Assembly (NCBI RefSeq): GCF_009674565.1
Contig: NZ_WKJL01000001.1
Location: 558,001-622,000, forward strand
Origin: Duganella aquatilis
Lineage (GTDB): Bacteria; Pseudomonadota; Gammaproteobacteria; Burkholderiales; Burkholderiaceae_D
Direction of reading: 5' to 3'
Length of the DNA: 64,000 bases
The stretch's first letter is position 1. Each line of letters opens with the position of its first letter. This document shows positions 60,155 to 64,000 of this stretch, one piece after another. The position numbers and the translations under genes were made by a program. The notes under the pieces were generated by a model, which saw only the letters and a list, made by a program, of their open reading frames with translations, was not told where the DNA came from and made no database searches.

Positions 60155-60532
60155 TTAGTCCGGCAGCGCCAGCACGCGGCGGCTCATGCGATCGCGCCGA
60201 CGCTCCGCCTCTCGCGCTAGCGTGCGCGCCGACACTACCGCCAAGCGCAGCAGCCGCTCGGTGTCGTCCCAGCCCAGCATGGGCATTACCTTCATTTCCG
60301 GATCGGCGTCGGCCTGCATGTTGTAGGCGCGCTCAGCGTCGCTGGAGTGGACCAGCTCAAGGCAGGTTTCTATGCCGTGGCCGATGTCGATCACCAGATC
60401 CAAGAAGGCGGCATCCTCGTTGCCGTGCAGCTCGCCGCCCAAGTTGGAGAACGGGCGGTGCGTTCCTTCCAGCGCCGGCCAGTCCTGTGCTGCCGGCGGC
60501 GCCAGATCTCCCGGTTGCGTGCGCGCGTTCAT
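60155..60532 (-). CDS. Hypothetical protein, paralogue of the gene at 49113-49505
   Basis: 125 residues, last gene of the five-gene overlapping operon. The core LDLVIDIGHGIETCLELVHS, then PMLGWDDTERLLRLAVVSAR, matches the 49113-49505 product in the same order. Helical, acidic in the first half, with a basic end. Unknown function. Confidence 0.7.
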   Translation of the reverse strand: MNARTQPGDLAPPAAQDWPALEGTHRPFSNLGGELHGNEDAAFLDLVIDIGHGIETCLELVHSSDAERAYNMQADADPEMKVMPMLGWDDTERLLRLAVVSARTLAREAERRRDRMSRRVLALPD

Positions 60533-60786
60533 GCATCACCTCGCACGACCAGGCGCAGGCCGGCCACGTTGTGTGCCGCGCGGTGGTGGCGGTCGCGGCA
60601 GGCCTGCCGGTGGACGAAGTGCGCCATGGTGGCGCGGCTGCCGGCGTTCATTTCGCGGAAGTCCTGAAGCAGCTGCCGCTCTGCCGCCGACAACTCGGCG
60701 CCGCCGGTGCACATGATCGTTGCCGCCGGAAGTACGCTCACTGGCGGGCGCTGGCCAGCGGGCATGGTATCGATGCGCGCGCTCAT
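60529..60786 (-). CDS. Hypothetical small protein of the C4-controlled operon
   Basis: 85 residues. The N-terminus is disordered; the second half is helical (AAERQLLQDFREMNAGSRAT, then MAHFVHRQACRDRHHRA) and rich in His/Arg. It overlaps both neighbours by 4 bp. Much of it is also open in other frames, but the coupled overlaps support this one. Confidence 0.6.
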   Translation of the reverse strand: MSARIDTMPAGQRPPVSVLPAATIMCTGGAELSAAERQLLQDFREMNAGSRATMAHFVHRQACRDRHHRAAHNVAGLRLVVRGDA

Positions 60787-61277
60787 GCGGCACCTCCCTC
60801 TACCACCAGGGCGGTGATGCTGTCGGACGCCGCGCGCATCAGCGCCACGCTGCGTGCCGCGCAGGTTGCGAAGCACTCGATCACCGCCGTGTCCGCATCG
60901 TCCAGCCCATCCAGCTTGTCGAGTACCGCCTGCATCAGGATGTCGACGTGCAGACTCTCGGCGCGTACCTCGGCCGCGTGCGCCTCGATGGCGAGCAGCT
61001 GATGGTGGGCAGTTACGGCACCAACCTGGTGAGCGTGGCCGCTCGTGCGCAAGCCTGCCGCCACCGTCGAATCGAAGCCTTCCTCCCATGCCGTCAGCAG
61101 CTCGCGAAAGTTCGGCATCATCTCGTGCTGCGCCACCATGTCGAACTGGCGGACCGCGCGGCACACGTTCAGGGGATATGGGCGTTCTCGGCTCTTGCCG
61201 ACGTCGGCAAGCCAGTCGCTCGCTGCCGCCTTACCCTTGGCGAACATCTGTTTGGGGCGAATGGTGATGGGCTTCAT
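60783..61277 (-). CDS. Hypothetical protein of the C4-controlled operon
   Basis: 164 residues, predicted helical and acidic (MFAKGKAAASDWLADVGKSR; QAVLDKLDGLDDADTAVIEC). The C-terminus (SVALMRAASDSITALVVEGG) resembles that of the upstream neighbour (RVALMRGVAQTIAALAAQGG), so the two may be distantly related. Coupled by 4-bp overlaps. Confidence 0.65.
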   Translation of the reverse strand: MKPITIRPKQMFAKGKAAASDWLADVGKSRERPYPLNVCRAVRQFDMVAQHEMMPNFRELLTAWEEGFDSTVAAGLRTSGHAHQVGAVTAHHQLLAIEAHAAEVRAESLHVDILMQAVLDKLDGLDDADTAVIECFATCAARSVALMRAASDSITALVVEGGAA

Positions 61278-61678
61278 GCTGCACCTCCTTGCGCTGCCAG
61301 CGCAGCAATGGTTTGCGCAACGCCACGCATCAGCGCTACCCGGCGCCATACCGCGGTCGAGGTATTGCTGCTGCCGCTCTTCGTCATGCCCTGCAGCAGA
61401 TCCTCAGCTGCGCTGCCTTCGCTGATGATGGACGCAGCTTGCTGCGCGATCAGGTCCAGGTGGCCGCCGGTGGCGGTGCTGGTCGAAACGGCACTTGCCG
61501 CCTCGATCGCTGCGCGGCGTTCGTGGTGGCGCGTCATGCCGTCGCTGACCAAGCCGGCGGCTTCTAGCTTGCGGCCGACCTGGGCCTTCTGGTCTATCGT
61601 CAGCACGTTGAGCATCACCTTGATGATGCGATCGGCGCGGCGCAGTTCGTCCAGTGCGCTGGCGGTGGGGGCGCTCAT
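61274..61678 (-). CDS. Hypothetical protein of the C4-controlled operon
   Basis: 134 residues, helical (DELRRADRIIKVMLNVLTID, then QKAQVGRKLEAAG; HLDLIAQQAASIISEGSAAE). Its C-terminal motif is shared with the next protein. Overlaps its neighbours by 4 bp at each end. Unknown function. Confidence 0.65.
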   Translation of the reverse strand: MSAPTASALDELRRADRIIKVMLNVLTIDQKAQVGRKLEAAGLVSDGMTRHHERRAAIEAASAVSTSTATGGHLDLIAQQAASIISEGSAAEDLLQGMTKSGSSNTSTAVWRRVALMRGVAQTIAALAAQGGAA

Positions 61679-62061
61679 TGTGCACCCTCAATCATGCGGA
61701 CGGTCTGCATGCTGCGTCCCCAGCTGTAATTGCGCATGCGCTGCTCGTCCGTTTCAAAACCCTCCTGGCGGACGATGCTGCGCGCAAAGCCGGCGCCGTC
61801 GATGAAGTGGTCATGGATGCAGGCGGCAGCGCGACGGTCGGCGGCCCGGATGGCCTGCTCGTGGCCCTCCCACCAGGCGCGGAGCCAAAGCATGTGCGAG
61901 CACAGCGCCTCGACGTTGTGGCGCATGAGTTCAGCGTCAGTCATAGGCGCGTCGTCGGCCGGCGCGGCGGTGCGCGGTGCTACGGCGCGCAGGTGGTGCG
62001 GGTGTGCTACTGGAGTGGATTCGATGTGCGCGATTGCGCTGGATGTGGTGGTGCCTGGCAT
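61675..62061 (-). CDS. First gene of the C4-controlled operon, hypothetical
   Basis: 128 residues. A disordered N-terminus is followed by a helical region (MTDAELMRHNVEALCSHMLW, then LRAWWEGHEQAIRAADRRAA). A strong ribosome site (AAAGGAGG) precedes the ATG at 62061. The leader of about 155 nt between the C4-like RNA and this gene contains the pairing sites for that RNA. In P1-type systems the corresponding position holds icd and ant; I see no clear match to those proteins. Confidence 0.7.
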   Translation of the reverse strand: MPGTTTSSAIAHIESTPVAHPHHLRAVAPRTAAPADDAPMTDAELMRHNVEALCSHMLWLRAWWEGHEQAIRAADRRAAACIHDHFIDGAGFARSIVRQEGFETDEQRMRNYSWGRSMQTVRMIEGAQ

Positions 62062-62131
62062 GATTGCCTCCTTTGCGGTTTATGGACCGCCCCCAGCTCG
62101 CGACCAAACGAGAGGGGAGCAGCGAATGGTA

Positions 62132-62153
62132 AGGTTGGTCGACCGGCGCAAAG
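62132..62153 (-). promoter_or_regulatory. Target sites of the C4-like RNA in the operon leader
   Basis: On the minus strand the leader reads CTTTGCGCCGGT followed by CGACCAACCT. The first can pair with ACCGGATAAAG and the second with AGGCTTGGTCG (one bulge) of the RNA upstream. Further down, TTGGTCG (62101-62107) can pair with the same CGACCAA, giving a switchable leader. Confidence 0.55.
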
Positions 62154-62216
62154 GTAACCGGCAGGCGTTAGCCTCCCTACCACCGCCGCTCATTGAAGGC
62201 ACGACAGGGTATGGAC

Positions 62217-62295
62217 GAAAAAATACCGCCAGTAGGCGGTTTCATCCGCCTTCGCATTCAGGCGACCAAGCCTGACACCGTCTTTATCCGGTGCT
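62217..62295 (-). ncRNA. C4-type antisense RNA candidate
   Basis: About 78 nt from the promoter at 62301-62329. Hairpins in order: CACCG/CGGTG, CAGGC/GCCTG with loop TTGGTC, and a terminator ACCGCC-TACT-GGCGGT followed by ATTTTTT. A competing AGGCGG/CCGCCT pairing exists. The loops match the downstream leader. This is the layout of the C4 immunity RNA of phages P1/P7 and the P4 CI RNA, which silence the downstream operon. Confidence 0.6.
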
Positions 62296-62300
62296 TTTTT

Positions 62301-62329
62301 AGGATAGGCCACCTCTGGTAAACCGTCAA
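62301..62329 (-). promoter_or_regulatory. Sigma-70 promoter of the C4-like RNA and operon
   Basis: On the minus strand TTGACG (62324-62329), a 17-bp spacer and TATCCT (62301-62306). It is the best promoter match seen in the element and points towards the RNA and the five-gene operon. Confidence 0.75.
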
Positions 62330-62380
62330 GGCGTTTTCGCCGACGGATTTTACCGCACGAAGAAAAAAACTGTCCCTTCA

Positions 62381-62896
62381 TTTTTACGGATCGTTTCAGC
62401 TTTAAGGCTATCCGTGGTGGCTCTGACCGCTCTCGCGCGAATGTGTCGCAAGGCTGGACGATACTCGATTGTGGTGTGCGAGACAGTTTAGTATTCAGCT
62501 TCTGGTCGCAATCTCATGTGGATCCGGCTCTCATCCCGAACCAAGTTGGATGGATTCGATCAGAAATTGAGCGTTATTTGCTGTTGAAATAGGCTGGTGT
62601 TCGACGTCTGCACCCCTCCTTGAATCTGTTAATTTTTGAGTAGCATTTGCTTCACCGCCTGCTTAGCTGCTACAGCGGATAGGCAATCCGCGGGACAATC
62701 ATGGGTTCTGATGCAAAACGACTGTAGCGTCGCATACGTAGTCGAAATCCAAAGCCAGTTTGCTGTAGGTTGCAAGTGCGATAAGATGCGGAACGGCTCT
62801 TGATTTAGATCCGGAGTGGGGCTTGGCTGTCCGCGACTGTTTGAGCGGAACACTAACAGTAAGCATGCGCATCCAAACAAATATGGAAATAAATTA
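62381..62896. other. Intergenic region without a supported gene
   Basis: The only long frame (62629-62880, minus) lacks a ribosome site and protein-like composition. The region lies between the divergent C4-operon promoter and the DUF262 gene, and probably contains the promoter of the latter. Confidence 0.5.
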
Positions 62897-64000
62897 ATGA
62901 AAAACGATCCTCGAGATACAGCGGAAGAAATTGATGAGTCAGAGGAGTTTTCCAGGGATGAGGAATTAGACCTGGAGCAAGCGTCTGACGAAGAAGTAGA
63001 GTCACAGATAGGCGGCCAGCCTTTTCGTGTAGTTTACCAGACTAACAATTTCCTTCTTCCACAAATACGTGATCTCATCGTAGACGGTGATGACGTAAAC
63101 CTTCGGCCAGAATATCAACGTCGGTTGCGATGGACGAATATCCAAAAATCGCTTTTAATTGAATCGCTCCTGTTAAATGTGCCAGTGCCGCCAGTTTTCT
63201 TCTATGAGAACGATCTTGCTCGATATGAGGTTATGGATGGTCAGCAGCGACTCAACGCGATTAAGGAATTTCTAAATAACTCGTTTAAGCTGCGCGGTTT
63301 GCAGATTATCCCAACCCTCAATGGCCGTACATACACGCAACTTCCAGCAAAAGTCAAACGCGGTCTCGATCGGGCATCCATATCAGCCATAGTTTTACTG
63401 CAGGAATCTAAAAGCAGAATCAAAAAATCTGGCTCATCAAAATACTATGAGTTGCGCCGCTTTGTCTTCGAAAGGCTTAATACCGGCGGGAAAAGACTTA
63501 GCGCGCAAGAGATAAGGAACGCAATCTACGCTGGGCATTTTAATGAGCTCATCGTGAGGCTATCCCGCGATCCGGTCTTTACTCGAATCTGGGGCATACC
63601 TCCGTACACTAGCGCTGACCCGAGCGAATATTACGAGGAAGAAATCCGCCAAAAAAACACCCTCTATCGCACAATGGGGGATTGCCAGCTTGTCTTACGA
63701 TTTTTCGCGCTCGACGACGAAAGTCATATCCAGGGCTCCATGAAAGCCATGCTGGACAGGTGCATGGAGCGCAACGTTGAATGTACAAGAGAGGAGGCGG
63801 ATGAGATGATGGAGCGCTACCTCTCTCGCCTCTATCTAGCCGACGAACTTTTCGACGGACGCCCATTTTCCCTTGCCCCCGCAAAAAGGGGCACGGTTTA
63901 TCGCCCCGTCGCTGGGGTCTATGATGGCGTTATGGCAGCACTCGACGAGTTCTGGCATAGCCGAGATCTCTTTGTTGCTCAAAAAGGGGAAATTAAGGCT
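62897..64000 (+). CDS. DUF262-domain protein, 3'-truncated by the window
   Basis: 368 residues visible, frame open at the right edge. An acidic N-terminal tail (~1-45) precedes the DUF262/ParB-like nuclease fold: LRPEYQRRLRWTNIQKSLLI, then ESLLLNVPVPPVF, the signature EVMDGQQRLNAIKEFL, and RFVFERLNTGGKRLSAQEIR. DUF262 is found in GmrS of type IV restriction and in other defence proteins, sometimes with a C-terminal HNH (DUF1524) domain that would lie outside. ATG 62897 has a weak ribosome site (GGAAAT). Low GC; likely defence cargo. Confidence 0.85.
   Translation, partial: MKNDPRDTAEEIDESEEFSRDEELDLEQASDEEVESQIGGQPFRVVYQTNNFLLPQIRDLIVDGDDVNLRPEYQRRLRWTNIQKSLLIESLLLNVPVPPVFFYENDLARYEVMDGQQRLNAIKEFLNNSFKLRGLQIIPTLNGRTYTQLPAKVKRGLDRASISAIVLLQESKSRIKKSGSSKYYELRRFVFERLNTGGKRLSAQEIRNAIYAGHFNELIVRLSRDPVFTRIWGIPPYTSADPSEYYEEEIRQKNTLYRTMGDCQLVLRFFALDDESHIQGSMKAMLDRCMERNVECTREEADEMMERYLSRLYLADELFDGRPFSLAPAKRGTVYRPVAGVYDGVMAALDEFWHSRDLFVAQKGEIKA

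Larger units (their letters stand above)
46612..64000. mobile_element. Integrative mobilizable / satellite-like element (right end not in window)
   Basis: It begins after tRNA-Thr with a P4-type integrase, then carries AlpA, ParB-like, helicase, primase, relaxase, repeats, a toxin-antitoxin pair, an unknown operon and a DUF262 gene. Many genes have lower GC and different codon use from the backbone. No second copy of the tRNA 3' end is seen before 64,000, so attR is outside. No type IV secretion genes are visible, which suggests mobilisation by a helper. Confidence 0.85.

Noticed and set aside
62277..62297. Plus-strand terminator (CACCG/CGGTG then T-run)
   Set aside because: No plus-strand gene precedes it, and the hairpin is better explained as the first stem of the minus-strand C4-like RNA.
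62629..62880. 83-codon minus-strand frame
   Set aside because: No ribosome site, composition not protein-like, and located in a probable promoter region.

Overview
The window is a chromosomal segment of a high-GC betaproteobacterium. The gene content (FecI/FecR/TonB receptor units with DUF3649-PepSY-DUF3325 genes, many hybrid histidine kinases, SiaABCD-type signalling, PurT, PepN, class I FBPase, a DUF4136 lipoprotein) suggests Oxalobacteraceae, close to Duganella, Massilia or Janthinobacterium. This is inferred from gene content only; no marker such as 16S rRNA is present.

Positions 1-46,430 are host backbone. 1-3.1 kb: a 5'-truncated membrane protein, an IlvM-like ACT protein, an Lrp regulator and a crystallin/glycine-zipper envelope protein. 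3.1-9.4 kb: an iron-uptake locus with a Fur box, an ECF sigma factor, FecR, a TonB-dependent siderophore receptor with STN signalling domain, and three inner-membrane genes. 9.3-13.8 kb: SDR protein, LysR regulator, DUF4124-like and DUF481 proteins, PurT. 13.8-19.3 kb: a minus-strand operon joining a hybrid kinase, DUF2141 protein, carotenoid oxygenase, and a LytS/LytTR pair. 19.4-25.1 kb: a MASE1-CHASE hybrid kinase, a truncated haemoglobin with a DUF1971 partner, and a MATE pump. 25.2-29.4 kb: small membrane and accessory genes, a low-GC patch, two GNATs, a ChaN/TraB-like protein and an LptA-like protein. 29.4-34.3 kb: a chemoreceptor and a divergent SiaABCD-type operon whose phosphatase carries a CBS-like sensor. 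34.2-41.8 kb: a HipA/YjjJ-type kinase, a 2-hydroxyacid dehydrogenase and a 1680-residue one-protein phosphorelay. 41.8-46.4 kb: a 94-bp perfect palindrome, a lipoprotein, PepN and Fbp.

From tRNA-Thr(CGT) at 46,536 to the right edge lies an integrated mobile element whose far end is outside the window. It combines phage-satellite parts (P4-type tyrosine integrase, AlpA-like regulator, helicase, PriCT-2/Toprim primase, an apparent C4-type antisense RNA) with plasmid parts (ParB-like protein, iteron-like repeats, MOBV relaxase). Cargo includes a Panacea/SocA-type toxin-antitoxin pair and a DUF262 protein cut by the window end.

The most interesting undescribed-looking material is in the element. 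It includes a five-gene, fully overlapping minus-strand operon of unknown small proteins behind a C4-like RNA and its target leader. It also includes an array of GCCCGTCTCACGGGC units that can form two mutually exclusive hairpins just upstream of the relaxase, and seven direct AATCAGCAAATG repeats on either side of an orphan membrane-protein gene.
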